Notes under the pieces: generated by a model | Databases searched by the model: none | Seen by the model: the letters and a program-made list of their open reading frames with translations, nothing else | What the model was told of the DNA's origin: nothing | Source: SHVO01 sp041906145 | GTDB lineage: Bacteria > Pseudomonadota > Alphaproteobacteria > Rhodospirillales > Rhodospirillaceae | DNA: 64,000 nt | Direction of reading: 5' to 3' | Assembly: GCA_041906145.1 (NCBI GenBank) | Contig: JAYRJU010000001.1 | Span: forward strand, 868,001-932,000 | Program-made: the position numbers and the translations under genes | Part shown: positions 1 to 11,482 of the stretch, one piece after another | Position numbering within the stretch: position 1 is the stretch's first letter | How the letters are laid out: the number at the start of each line of letters is the position of its first letter

Positions 1-711
1 GTCGGGTCCGGCGTTCCATAGGAAAAAGCTGAGCTGGCTCGCTTTGGAATAGCCGTCCAACACGCCATGGCCGTTTGCGGCCTTGGTGATGTGCGGGGCG
101 CGGAACAAGAACTGTGGCGAGGACAGCATCGCCGACAGGCTCATCGCCAGGCCGTCATAGAAGCTGTTCAGCTTGGTGCCCGCGGCGTTGGCGGCGCTTA
201 CGTAGGCTGTGACTTCCGCGCCGGTCATCGGACGGCGGAACAGCAGACGCCCGACGTTAGAAAGGAAAGCCTTCGCGCACGCATCGTCCGGCGCGCTGTC
301 CGCGGCCGGTTTACACGGGATCAGCATCGCGCGGTTTTTCTTGCCCACGACCTGCGCGGCAATCGCATCCGCCATCGCGTCATACTGTTCCATGCCGGCG
401 CTGGTCACACCAACACCGGACGAACCAATGGCGAGCAGGCCATCGATGCGCATGTCCGGCTCGAAACGTCCGCCAAGATCGATGGTCGGGCCGAAGATAT
501 CGGCGACGGTGGCGCGGTATTGCGCCGGTGTGAGACGCGGCACGGCGGCCGGCACCGGCTCGAACCCTGCGGCAGCTTGTGCAGCCGGTCTTGCGGCGGA
601 CGGCGCGTCCGTTGACGGTGAACAGGCGGCGAGTACGGCGGCGATACAGCCCGCCGATGCGGCTTTAAGGAGGAACGAACGCAGCTTCACGTGCATTGAG
701 AATTTTTCCAT
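1..711 (-). CDS. DUF1587/DUF1595/DUF1592-family lipoprotein (3' part outside window)
   Basis: I translated this by hand from the complement of 711-1; the reading frame is open to the window edge (237 residues) and the C-terminal half is missing. The N-terminus has a hydrophobic segment ending in a lipobox-like LAACS, so an exported lipoprotein is likely. Residues about 57-120 begin with RLTPAQYRATVADIFG, the DUF1587 pattern. Residues about 145-210 contain LLFRRPMTGAEV and SPQFLFR, the DUF1595 pattern, and the window edge falls in a DUF1592-like LSFFLW. This family is abundant in Planctomycetes and also occurs in some Alphaproteobacteria; its function is unknown. The start is 9 bases after the stop of the upstream unknown exported protein, so the two are probably co-transcribed. 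Confidence 0.8.
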   Translation of the reverse strand, partial: MEKFSMHVKLRSFLLKAASAGCIAAVLAACSPSTDAPSAARPAAQAAAGFEPVPAAVPRLTPAQYRATVADIFGPTIDLGGRFEPDMRIDGLLAIGSSGVGVTSAGMEQYDAMADAIAAQVVGKKNRAMLIPCKPAADSAPDDACAKAFLSNVGRLLFRRPMTGAEVTAYVSAANAAGTKLNSFYDGLAMSLSAMLSSPQFLFRAPHITKAANGHGVLDGYSKASQLSFFLWNAGPD

Positions 712-720
712 CGGGCGCAG

Positions 721-1839
721 CTACTTCACTTCGGCGCTTTGATAGCGCGGCTGCGGTGTGTCCTGTACGAAAGCCGGAACGGCCGTGATGCGGTAGGCCG
801 TCGAGATCGACATGTTCATGCCGGTCTTGGGATCCGGGTCCGCATCGGCGGCTTTCTTCATCGCGTAATAAAGTCCGGGGCGATCGCCCACGATGCCGTT
901 ATGCGAGAAGGCGAAGTAGATCTCGGTCCACGGCTGATAACCGCCAACTATACCATCAAGGGTATCGCCCTTCAGCATCTTAAGGCGAAGATGCGTATTC
1001 TTGAGATTGAGCACCGGAGAGCTCAGCGCGTTCCACAGTAGGCTGAGCGGCTTGTGTTCGGTGATCTTCAGCTCACCGTCCTTGATCTCGGCCTTGAACT
1101 CGTTGTGAGAGCGCGGGTCCGGATCGACGCGGTAGGTCATGAAGTGACGCGGCGAGCCATCGAGGTTGGACTTCAGATATTCGAGCGCGCGCGTGAGGCG
1201 GATGGTGACGGGGCCATCCTTGTCGATGTCCTCGCCCGTGATCGTGATCAGCCACGCCGGCTGTGAGTCCTTGAGCTGCACCCAGATCCATTCGCCATAC
1301 GCCGACGGCGCATCCCAGCTGCCACGGAAGTTCTGATTACAGCCAATCGCGCGTGAGAGCATGTTGTCCACACCCTTCTCGCCCGTTTGAGGATCGGTGA
1401 AATCCACCTCGCCGGTCTTGCCGTCGAGATTGAAGCCGTAACCGACTTTGGAGGTGATGAATTTGAGGCCCGGATCCTTGGTGGCTTCGGGGTGCGTATA
1501 GGCGTTGACCTGCTGGCCGTCGATCACAGCGCGCGCGTTGACGATCGCGTTGATGCGGTCCTCGCCCTCGCCGCCCTTAGCCCACTCGGCCATCATCGAC
1601 TTCACTTCGTCAGGCTTGTAGCCGAGCCCTTGAAGAATCACCGCGTACTGACCGGCCTGATCGTCCGGGTTCACGCCGCCCGGGCAGTCCCCCTCGCGCG
1701 AATTGAGCTGTTGAGAGAAGTAGCTGACGACATAACTGCGCGATTCCAGCGCGTTAGCTGCGGCGATCTGCGCGAAAAATGACGCACCGGTGATGCCGGC
1801 GCCAACAATCCGACGAAACGTTCTGGCCTCCACGACCAT
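721..1839 (-). CDS. Unknown exported protein co-transcribed with the DUF1587-family lipoprotein
   Basis: I do not recognise this family. I chose the ATG at 1839 (372 residues) because a purine-rich GGAGGGA lies just before it and the product then begins with an arginine-containing stretch and a hydrophobic, small-residue segment ending around ALES, like a signal peptide. A longer open frame to 2049 would run back into the AT-rich leader and the upstream terminator, so I reject it. The mature part is polar, has a conserved-looking cysteine pair (C in GDCPGG and in IGCNQN), and no transmembrane helix or enzymatic motif I can name. The 9-base gap to the lipoprotein gene suggests the two function together at the cell surface or in the periplasm. 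Confidence 0.65.
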   Translation of the reverse strand: MVVEARTFRRIVGAGITGASFFAQIAAANALESRSYVVSYFSQQLNSREGDCPGGVNPDDQAGQYAVILQGLGYKPDEVKSMMAEWAKGGEGEDRINAIVNARAVIDGQQVNAYTHPEATKDPGLKFITSKVGYGFNLDGKTGEVDFTDPQTGEKGVDNMLSRAIGCNQNFRGSWDAPSAYGEWIWVQLKDSQPAWLITITGEDIDKDGPVTIRLTRALEYLKSNLDGSPRHFMTYRVDPDPRSHNEFKAEIKDGELKITEHKPLSLLWNALSSPVLNLKNTHLRLKMLKGDTLDGIVGGYQPWTEIYFAFSHNGIVGDRPGLYYAMKKAADADPDPKTGMNMSISTAYRITAVPAFVQDTPQPRYQSAEVK

Positions 1840-1994
1840 TCCCTCCACCAATGCCAGCACGCCCGTACCACCCGGCGTTAATCCAGGGTGCGAGTGCGCA
1901 ACGCCATACTTGATGGATGAGTGTAACATTCTTATCCGCCAATCATATTTCAGATTTGAAACAGACCCCATTTGGAAGACGTTTGCTGCGGCGC

Positions 1995-2030
1995 AAAACA
2001 AAAGGGGAGAACCTTGCGATTCTCCCCTTA
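1995..2030 (-). terminator. Rho-independent terminator after the exported methyltransferase gene
   Basis: On the minus strand AAGGGGAGAA and TTCTCCCCTT (2020-2029 and 2002-2011) form a perfect 10-base stem with an 8-base loop, followed by TTGTTTTG. It lies 24 bases past the stop of the methyltransferase gene, and it separates that gene from the downstream unknown exported protein. The rest of 1840-1994 shows no gene. Confidence 0.75.
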
Positions 2031-2053
2031 TATAACTTAATAAAATCAAATAG

Positions 2054-2890
2054 TTAGGCGGATTTTTTCGCCATGACTTTGGTTGATTTACCGGCCACGT
2101 CCATGGTGCCGTCGATGGAACTACCGTTCACCTTCCCGCTGAAGCGGAGCGGCGCGGCGGCGCCGGGCACGGTCGCAGCGAAAGTGATGTTCGGTCCGGC
2201 CAAAACCGGGGATTCGATCGGCACCTGTTTGCCGTTCGGCAGGGTTAGAGAGCCCGAGGCCATCTGGTACTGCTGCTTGAGATCGGCCTTGTAGGTTTCG
2301 TTGCCCACCTGCCAGGTCCAAGTGCCCTGCACCTTCGCGGGAACGATGAAGAGATAGATGTTCCGCGAGTCCACGACCTCGTGCTTATCCGGCTGCCAAT
2401 CGCCCATGGTGAAGGCGTGGGTGACGATGCGCGAGCCCGGCTTCATCTCGTCAAGAATCTTCGGGCGCAGCTTCAGGTTCACTTCCGGAAGCAGATACAT
2501 CGTCATCACGGAGGCTTCGCTGAAGTTCATCTGAAAGAGGTCGGCCTGCTTGAAGGTGACACGGTCCGTGACGCCGGCCTTCTTCGCGTTCTCATTGGCC
2601 TCGGCGATGCGCACCGGATCGAGATCGACGCCGACGCCCTTCTTCACTTTCATATCGCGCGCGGCCGTCACGACGATGCGTCCATCGCCCGAGCCCAGAT
2701 CGTAATGGATATCGTCAGGGCCGACGTTGGCGAGCTTGAGCATGCGGTCGACGAGTTCCTGCGGCGTCGGCACATACGGCACATCGAGTTCGACGCCGCC
2801 TTCACCGGTGTACTTGGTGGCCGCGACGGCGCTGAAGGTCATGAACACGGCGGCGATGCCGGCAAGACCGATACTTTTGTGCATCTTCAT
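2054..2890 (-). CDS. Exported class I SAM-dependent methyltransferase
   Basis: The protein has 278 residues. It starts with a typical Sec signal peptide (MKMHKSIGLAGIAAVFMTFSAVAA, cleavage near residue 24), followed by a Rossmann methyltransferase domain at about 40-190: motif I is DLGSGDGRIV, and the acidic end of strand 2 is GVDLDP. The sequence around YVPTPQELVDRMLKLA resembles small bacterial relatives of the FAM173/ATPSC-KMT lysine methyltransferases. Residues about 190-278 form a separate beta-rich C-terminal region (GKQVPIESPVLAGPNITF...). An exported SAM enzyme is unusual because SAM is cytoplasmic. The substrate is unknown. The gene ends at its own terminator and is 15 bases downstream of the APC permease gene. 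Confidence 0.8.
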   Translation of the reverse strand: MKMHKSIGLAGIAAVFMTFSAVAATKYTGEGGVELDVPYVPTPQELVDRMLKLANVGPDDIHYDLGSGDGRIVVTAARDMKVKKGVGVDLDPVRIAEANENAKKAGVTDRVTFKQADLFQMNFSEASVMTMYLLPEVNLKLRPKILDEMKPGSRIVTHAFTMGDWQPDKHEVVDSRNIYLFIVPAKVQGTWTWQVGNETYKADLKQQYQMASGSLTLPNGKQVPIESPVLAGPNITFAATVPGAAAPLRFSGKVNGSSIDGTMDVAGKSTKVMAKKSA

Positions 2891-2905
2891 GGAGCGATTC
2901 CTTTT

Positions 2906-4237
2906 TCAGACCGTGCGTGACGAACGGCGGGCAAGCAGAAGAACCGGGAGGCCGAGAGCAAGCACGACAACGCCGGCAAGGGCGCCGCGGCCTGTGAACG
3001 CCAGACTATTATAGAGCATATAGGCGCCGGTAAGGCAGAAGAGCGCCGGGGTGACAGGATAAAGCGGAACGCGGAAAGGGCGCGGGGTGCTCGGATCGCG
3101 CCGCCGCAGGACGAACAGCGAAAGGCCTGTCAGGAAAAAGAAAACCCAGAAAACCGGCTGCAGGAAATCGACCACCGTCTGGACGCCGGAGCGGGCGAAA
3201 GCGCCCGCGGCCACGATCACAAGCGCGATCGCGCCCTGGAAAACGACCCCGCGCGTCGGCACGCCGCGCACCGCATTCCACTGCGCCAGAAACCGGAACA
3301 TCGGGAAATCCTGGCCCAAAGCGAAGGCGCTGCGCGCGCCGGTGAACAACGTGATGTTGGTGTTGTCGATGATAAGGAACAGCACGACGAAGGTGATGAC
3401 CACCGCGCCCGCATCGCCAAAGGCCGCGCGCATCACATCGGCGGCGATGGTCTTTGACGCAGCCATGCCGGCCGGGCCCAGCACCGCGAGATAAGCCAAG
3501 TTCACCGCGACATAGAGCGCTGTGATGATCGCGATCCCGATCAGCAGCGCGCGGACCATGTTGCGGTTGGGGTCTTTGACTTCCGCGGAGATATAAGCCG
3601 CTTCGTTCCAGCCGCCGAAGGTCAGCAGCACAAGCAACATCGCGCCGCCGATGCTGGCCATGGTCACGGGCGGCGGCGGTTCAGCTGCCGGCGGCGGCGC
3701 GGCGCCGCTGGTCAGACCCGCGAAGATCAGGACGCCGAGACCGATGAGAGTGGCCACGAAAAGCGTGTTCTGGAATGTCTTGGTTTGCCGGACTCCCGCG
3801 AGGTTGAGGCCGGTGAGCACGACGATGATGAGCGCGGCATAAAGCGCGGAACTGAAGGGCCCGAGAGGCATAAGCTGCGTGGCGTAATCGCCGAAGATGT
3901 AAGCGAATAGGGCGATCGAGCCGCTTTGGATCACCGTCAGGCGCGCCCAGGCGAACATGAAACTCACATTTGGCCCAAAGGCGCGGTGCAGGAAGTGATA
4001 CTCGCCGCCCGCGGACGGATAGGCCGTGGCCAGTTCGGCATAACAGAGCGCGCCGATGATCGAGACCACACCGCCCGCCAGCCAAACCATGAGGATGGCA
4101 TTGGCGTTGCCCAGTGTGCCGGCGACGAATGCCGGGAAACTGAAGATCCCTGTGCCGATGACGAGGCCGACGATGATCGCAATGCAATCTGTCAGCGAGA
4201 GAACTCTATTTGGTGCGTTATGTGTTTCGTTGTTCAT
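2906..4237 (-). CDS. APC-family amino acid permease
   Basis: This 443-residue protein has about 12 hydrophobic segments and the APC-superfamily N-terminal signature: VGLVIGTGIFSFPAFVAG in TM1, where the GxGIF-type stretch forms the unwound substrate site. It carries a Pro-rich extramembrane stretch (AAPPPAAEPPPPV) between two helices. The product probably imports or exchanges an amino acid at the inner membrane. Substrate cannot be read from sequence. The downstream exported methyltransferase follows after 15 bases on the same strand, so they may share a transcript. The start at 4237 is preceded by a weak purine stretch. Confidence 0.85.
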   Translation of the reverse strand: MNNETHNAPNRVLSLTDCIAIIVGLVIGTGIFSFPAFVAGTLGNANAILMVWLAGGVVSIIGALCYAELATAYPSAGGEYHFLHRAFGPNVSFMFAWARLTVIQSGSIALFAYIFGDYATQLMPLGPFSSALYAALIIVVLTGLNLAGVRQTKTFQNTLFVATLIGLGVLIFAGLTSGAAPPPAAEPPPPVTMASIGGAMLLVLLTFGGWNEAAYISAEVKDPNRNMVRALLIGIAIITALYVAVNLAYLAVLGPAGMAASKTIAADVMRAAFGDAGAVVITFVVLFLIIDNTNITLFTGARSAFALGQDFPMFRFLAQWNAVRGVPTRGVVFQGAIALVIVAAGAFARSGVQTVVDFLQPVFWVFFFLTGLSLFVLRRRDPSTPRPFRVPLYPVTPALFCLTGAYMLYNSLAFTGRGALAGVVVLALGLPVLLLARRSSRTV

Positions 4238-4398
4238 GGGGATGACGCGATTGGAGAAATCGCGGCGGCCTCCCTACCTGTTAAGTCCTGAGCGGACAAA
4301 CCCCTTTTTCCGCAATACAACAGCATGTTAGCGCGCTCAAGGGAAACACCGTTCTGTAACATCTCGTGCTGCGCTGCAATGGAACCGAGAGGACCGCT

Positions 4399-4863
4399 TT
4401 GACGGAGAAACCGATCCGCATTCTGGTGGACGCCGACGCTTGCCCCGTCAAAGACGAGGTCGTGCGCGTGGCGGAGCGCCACAAGCTTCCGGTGATCTTG
4501 GTCAGCAACGCCTGGATGCGCGGACCCGATCATCCCCTGGTGCAGCGGATCTTGGTGGCGAGCGGTCCCGATGCCGCCGATGACCGAATTGCGACCGACG
4601 CCACACCGACGGACATCGTGATCACCAACGACATTCCGCTCGCCGCGCGGTGCATCGAGGCGGGGGCGCGGGTCCTGCGGCCCAACGGCAAACCCATCGA
4701 CAAAAGCTCGGTCGGGATGGCCGTGGCGATGCGCGATCTGTCCGCACACCTGCGCGAAACGGGCGAGATCACCGGCGGGCCGGCCGCCTTCACGCCGCGC
4801 GATAGATCCCGATTTCTTGATGCTTTAGAAGTGGTTGTGCAGGCCCTGAAACGGGGTAGGTAA
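4399..4863 (+). CDS. YaiI/YqxD family (DUF188) protein
   Basis: The sequence IRILVDADACPVKDEVVRVA at the N-terminus, followed by DIVITNDIPLAARCIEAGARVLRPNGKPI, is the hallmark of the UPF0178/YaiI family, a PIN-like fold with conserved aspartates; its activity is not established. I chose the TTG at 4399 (154 residues) because GAGAGGA lies 6 bases upstream and because E. coli YaiI also begins just before the VDADAC motif. The ATG at 4366 would add 11 residues with no homology. The gene stands alone between the permease promoter region and the helicase promoter. The 161 bases before it (4238-4398) show no other gene. Confidence 0.85.
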   Translation: MTEKPIRILVDADACPVKDEVVRVAERHKLPVILVSNAWMRGPDHPLVQRILVASGPDAADDRIATDATPTDIVITNDIPLAARCIEAGARVLRPNGKPIDKSSVGMAVAMRDLSAHLRETGEITGGPAAFTPRDRSRFLDALEVVVQALKRGR

Positions 4864-4874
4864 AGCCCCTTACA

Positions 4875-4903
4875 TTGACAATGTGCGCCGTAAGACGTAT
4901 ATG
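4875..4903 (+). promoter_or_regulatory. Near-consensus sigma-70 promoter for the DEAD-box helicase gene
   Basis: TTGACA (4875-4880) is a perfect -35 hexamer. A 17-base spacer follows, then TATATG (4898-4903), a good -10. Transcription would start near 4910, giving a leader of about 220 bases before the helicase ATG at 5130. That stretch (4910-5129) has no open reading frame worth calling. Confidence 0.7.
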
Positions 4904-5129
4904 GGCGTCCGTCTGCCCAATGCGGACAACATCTCGCGAACGCGCGCAGGTGCACCGGCCCCAAAGAATAACGTGAATAAAGGGCCGCGAGGATCGAACG
5001 AGATCCCGCACCGTCTCCTGAGACGTTTTTGAATTCCCTCCCGTCGGTTGCGTGCCCACCGGGTAACCGCAAACCCGTTTTGCGCCGCCTTAGCGGCTGC
5101 ACGACCTTTGCCTATTTGAAAGTGATTCT

Positions 5130-6443
<1,314 letters not shown>

Positions 6444-6476
6444 GCTTCTTCCTTACTTTTTGATCACGGCACTGCA

Positions 6477-6504
6477 GAGCCCGACCGCGAGGTCGGGCTC
6501 TTTT
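6477..6504 (+). terminator. Rho-independent terminator after rhlE
   Basis: GAGCCCGACC and GGTCGGGCTC form a perfect 10-base stem with a GCGA loop, followed by TTTT. It lies between the convergent helicase and thiolase genes. The T tract is on the plus side only, so it mainly serves rhlE. Confidence 0.9.
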
Positions 6505-6507
6505 GCT

Positions 6508-7782
6508 TCACGACGACAGCAGCGCCACGCCGCCGAGACCGCCGTCCGTGCAAATGCTGACGACGGCAAGACTGCCGGCCGGATAGGTGGAAAGCTCCTT
6601 CACGGCTTGGCTAAGAATACGCGCGCCGGTCGCGCCGAAGGGATGGCCAAGCGCGACACTGCCGCCATTGGGATTCATGCGGCCCCACGGGAACGAACCA
6701 AGTTGGGCCGTAACCCCCGCGCGCGCGGTGAGCCAGGCCTTATCTTCCATCGCCGCGATATGGCACAGCACTTGCGCCGAGAAGGCCTCGTGTATTTCCC
6801 AAAGGGCGACGCCGTCATAGGTGAGACCGTGACGCGCCAGAAGACGCGGAATCGCGATCGCCGGCGCCATCAGCAGCCCATCGCGCAGCATATCGACGGC
6901 AGCAAGTTCCCAGTCCACGAGACGTACGCGCGGCGTGTTTGACGGCAGACGCGCGAGACCTTCTTCATTGGCCAGCCATATACCGGCGGCGCCATCGGTC
7001 AGCGGCGAAGAGTTGCCGGCGGTGAGCGTGCCCTCTCCGCTTTCGGTATCGAAGGACGGCTTCAGCTTCGCGAGTTTTGCGAGCGAGGTATCCGCGCGGG
7101 GAAGAACGTCTTTCGTGAGCCCGTCGATCGGGATCACAAGATCGTCGAGGAAGCCTTTGCTCGATCCCGCGACGGCGCGTTGATGACTTTCGAGCGCGAG
7201 TTCATCTTGGCGTTCGCGCGCGATTTTCCAGGTCTTCGCCATCAGTTCGCAACCATCGCCCATGGACAGACCGGTGGTGCGATTGGTGACGCTGGGGATG
7301 TGCAAACGCACGTCCTTCAGCGGCAGCGCGCTTAGCATTTCCGCGCGTTGGCCAACGGACTTGGCCTGGAAGAATCGCCGCAGCCACGTCGAGAAGCCCT
7401 GATTGATGCCGATCTGTACGCCGCTCATGCTTTCCGAGCCGCCGACGAGGGCGAGCGACGAGGCGCCCACGCGCAGGCGGTCGGCAGCGGCGAACACGCC
7501 GGCCATGCTGGTTGCGCAGGCCATGATCGTGGTGAGCGCGGGGATATGCGTGCCGACCTCGGCATCGAGCGTGACTTCGCGCGCGATGTTGCTCCACCGG
7601 AGGCTCGGCGCGACCGTACCCCATACGACAAGATCGGGGCGATCCGCGTCCTTCAGCCGGCCGCACATGGCCTGCACGACCGGCACCGATAACGAGATCG
7701 CATCGCGTTTTGACAGCGGACCGTCCACTTTCGCGAATGGGGTGCGCAAACCGGCCGCGAGCCAAAGCTGTGACGAGACCAT
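6508..7782 (-). CDS. Acetyl-CoA acyltransferase (thiolase), FadI-like
   Basis: This 424-residue thiolase condenses or cleaves acyl-CoA chains, most likely the last step of fatty-acid beta-oxidation. The nucleophilic Cys is C89 in MACATSM. The other active-site elements are H331 in HEAF, H380 in GHPFGATG and C411 in CTDGGLGG; NPNGGSVALGHPFGATG is the family signature. The long loop around ASTWLRRF... and overall length match the FadI/trifunctional-beta subgroup better than the biosynthetic PhaA group. No FadJ partner is encoded nearby. The 215 bases separating it from the divergent membrane-protein gene hold its promoter but no recognisable site. Confidence 0.9.
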   Translation of the reverse strand: MVSSQLWLAAGLRTPFAKVDGPLSKRDAISLSVPVVQAMCGRLKDADRPDLVVWGTVAPSLRWSNIAREVTLDAEVGTHIPALTTIMACATSMAGVFAAADRLRVGASSLALVGGSESMSGVQIGINQGFSTWLRRFFQAKSVGQRAEMLSALPLKDVRLHIPSVTNRTTGLSMGDGCELMAKTWKIARERQDELALESHQRAVAGSSKGFLDDLVIPIDGLTKDVLPRADTSLAKLAKLKPSFDTESGEGTLTAGNSSPLTDGAAGIWLANEEGLARLPSNTPRVRLVDWELAAVDMLRDGLLMAPAIAIPRLLARHGLTYDGVALWEIHEAFSAQVLCHIAAMEDKAWLTARAGVTAQLGSFPWGRMNPNGGSVALGHPFGATGARILSQAVKELSTYPAGSLAVVSICTDGGLGGVALLSS

Positions 7783-7997
7783 AAGTTTTTCCCCGTGGAA
7801 GAACGACCTGTCTAGTTTATCCCAAAAACGTTCGTATCCTTGTTACAAAGAAATCTCTGGTTGGGAAATCTGTGGGTCGTGAAGAACCCTAAACTAACGC
7901 GCAATTGAAATGAGCATTTTCGGCAGATTACCTTGTCCCGACCAGCGCGCCAGGGCGAGGAAGCGGCGCCGTATCTTTAACGTGTAGGCCGCTTTCA

Positions 7998-9461
7998 GTG
8001 TCGGATAACGAACAAGAAACGCAGGAGCGCAGCGCGGCTGCGAATTACGCCTTCGCGCGCGCCTTCGCCGTGGGCCTGAACGCTCTCATCGTCGGCCTGA
8101 TCGCGACAGCCTTTTTCGCAATCGCCCTTCTCTGGCTGCAGAAAAGCTCCGGCATTCGCCTCGAGAAAAGCCAGTATGGCGGCGTATTCCTTTTCATTTT
8201 CGTGCTCATCACGTTGTGCGCCTATCTGGTGTGCGACTACATCCAGAGCCGCAGGGAAGAAGACGCAAAGCGCAAGCGCGCGGCGAACAGACCCGCCGCG
8301 AAGGGATCGGAGAAGATACGCGGCGACGATTGGGGCGCGATCCTTGAAGCGCGCCTGAAGGAATTCGATCCGCTGTTCGCGGAGAACGAAGGTCAGTCCG
8401 CCCCGGCGCCGCACCCGGTAAAACAAGTGGCGGCGGCGGGCGCGCAAGCATCCGTGACCATTGCACCCGCCGATGCCGCGGCGGTTTCCGCGCCTGCGCC
8501 CGCACCAGCCAAAGACCTGACCGCCCTTCTCTTCGCGCAGGCCGTGACCGCCGCTGTGGCTGCGCTGGAAGACAGACCGACACTGTTCGCGCAGTTCGGC
8601 GTGAACCTTTTCCTGGCCGGAGCATCGAGTGAGATCGCAGCCCGCGGCCGCCTCGCTCCTGCGCAAGGCCGGCAGATCCTGGAATCGATGCTGGCCGAGA
8701 CAGGCATGTCCAAACGCAGCGCCGGGATATTTGCGGCGAACGCGAGCACCTTCGCGCAGGTCCCCCATTTCCGCGCGCCCATCGAAGCCGGCTTCCGCGC
8801 CATGGCAGCCTTCGCGCAAAGCGGAATGGCCGATGCGTCGGCGCTGTCCGAGATGCTGGTGCAGTGGCAGATCCAGGACGGCATCGTCCACGCGCCGGAA
8901 GTCATGACCTTCGTGACGACCTCGGTCGGCGTGCCGCCGCCGGGCATCACCATCCAGCCCGAAGACCAACAGCGGGTGCTGCGCGCCCATTCGACCGTGA
9001 TCACCGAAGTCCTGCACCGCTTTCAGGGCCGCGAGATTCACAACCTCGGCAACGGCCGCATCATCGTGTTCGACGACGCCACACGGGCGATTCGCGCCGC
9101 GGCGCAGATCATGGAATCGCTGGACAGATTCGCGCGCGCAAACCCGACCTTGATCGTGGCGCCGAGAATCGGCGTGGACACCGACATGGGCGCCATCGTG
9201 GCTCACAACTATGTATCGGCGGCGCTCCCGCGCACCGTGACACTTGCAACCATTGCGTCGGCCAATTGCATTTGCTGCACCGAAGCGGCGAAGGACGATG
9301 CCACCGATATCATTGAATTCCAGCCGGTTTCGCTGTCGGACATTTATTCCGACCTGCCGCCGCTGTTCGCCGCGGCATGGTCACAAGCGCCGGTCGACAC
9401 CTCCAACGCGGCGCCGTTGGAATACCGCCAGGTCGGCGCCCGGCCGATTAAGCCCGGTTGA
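7998..9461 (+). CDS. Membrane-anchored protein with degenerate class III nucleotide-cyclase domain
   Basis: The protein has 487 residues and uses a GTG start. Two transmembrane helices lie at about 25-47 and 58-78, followed by a basic stretch (RREEDAKRKR) and an Ala/Pro linker (about 135-175). A helical region spans 180-320. Residues about 330-430 (VLRAHSTVITEVLHRFQGREIHNLGNGRIIVFDDATRAIRAA...PRIGVDTDMGAIV) follow the class III adenylate/guanylate cyclase pattern, in which GREIxxxGDGxxxxFxSA is usual; here GDG is GNG. I do not see the two metal-binding aspartates in normal context, so it is probably inactive or a sensor. No operon partner is apparent upstream; thiC follows behind its own riboswitch. 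Confidence 0.6.
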   Translation: MSDNEQETQERSAAANYAFARAFAVGLNALIVGLIATAFFAIALLWLQKSSGIRLEKSQYGGVFLFIFVLITLCAYLVCDYIQSRREEDAKRKRAANRPAAKGSEKIRGDDWGAILEARLKEFDPLFAENEGQSAPAPHPVKQVAAAGAQASVTIAPADAAAVSAPAPAPAKDLTALLFAQAVTAAVAALEDRPTLFAQFGVNLFLAGASSEIAARGRLAPAQGRQILESMLAETGMSKRSAGIFAANASTFAQVPHFRAPIEAGFRAMAAFAQSGMADASALSEMLVQWQIQDGIVHAPEVMTFVTTSVGVPPPGITIQPEDQQRVLRAHSTVITEVLHRFQGREIHNLGNGRIIVFDDATRAIRAAAQIMESLDRFARANPTLIVAPRIGVDTDMGAIVAHNYVSAALPRTVTLATIASANCICCTEAAKDDATDIIEFQPVSLSDIYSDLPPLFAAAWSQAPVDTSNAAPLEYRQVGARPIKPG

Positions 9462-9490
9462 CCCCGCTCCCACAGGGTTTAATACTCCCG

Positions 9491-9584
9491 TCCATCCAAG
9501 GGGTGCCTGAGGTTTCAGGCTGAGAGACCGCGTGAGCGGTAAACCCTTAGAACCTGATCCGGGTGATACCGGCGTAGGGATGGA
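9491..9584 (+). ncRNA. TPP riboswitch (THI element) controlling thiC
   Basis: The conserved THI-box blocks are present in order: GGGGTGCC, then CTGAGAG, then ACCCTTAGAACCTGATCCGGG, then GGCGTAGGGA. TCCATCC (9491-9497) pairs with GGATGGA (9578-9584) to close stem P1. It sits 60 bases before the thiC start, so binding of thiamine pyrophosphate should repress thiC, probably at translation initiation because no terminator is visible. Confidence 0.95.
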
Positions 9585-9644
9585 CCTTCGACAGCTCATC
9601 CGCCTTTGCGCACGATTCCCGGGTCTCCACACAAGGAGATCCAT

Positions 9645-11465
<1,821 letters not shown>

Positions 11466-11482
11466 GAAGAGCCGGAGCGGGC

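Noticed and set aside
67..742. Two plus-strand open frames (182 and 177 residues) near the window start
   Set aside because: They are antisense to the DUF1587-family gene, which has a lipobox, family motifs and the better start. Their sequences are Arg/Ala-rich without homology.
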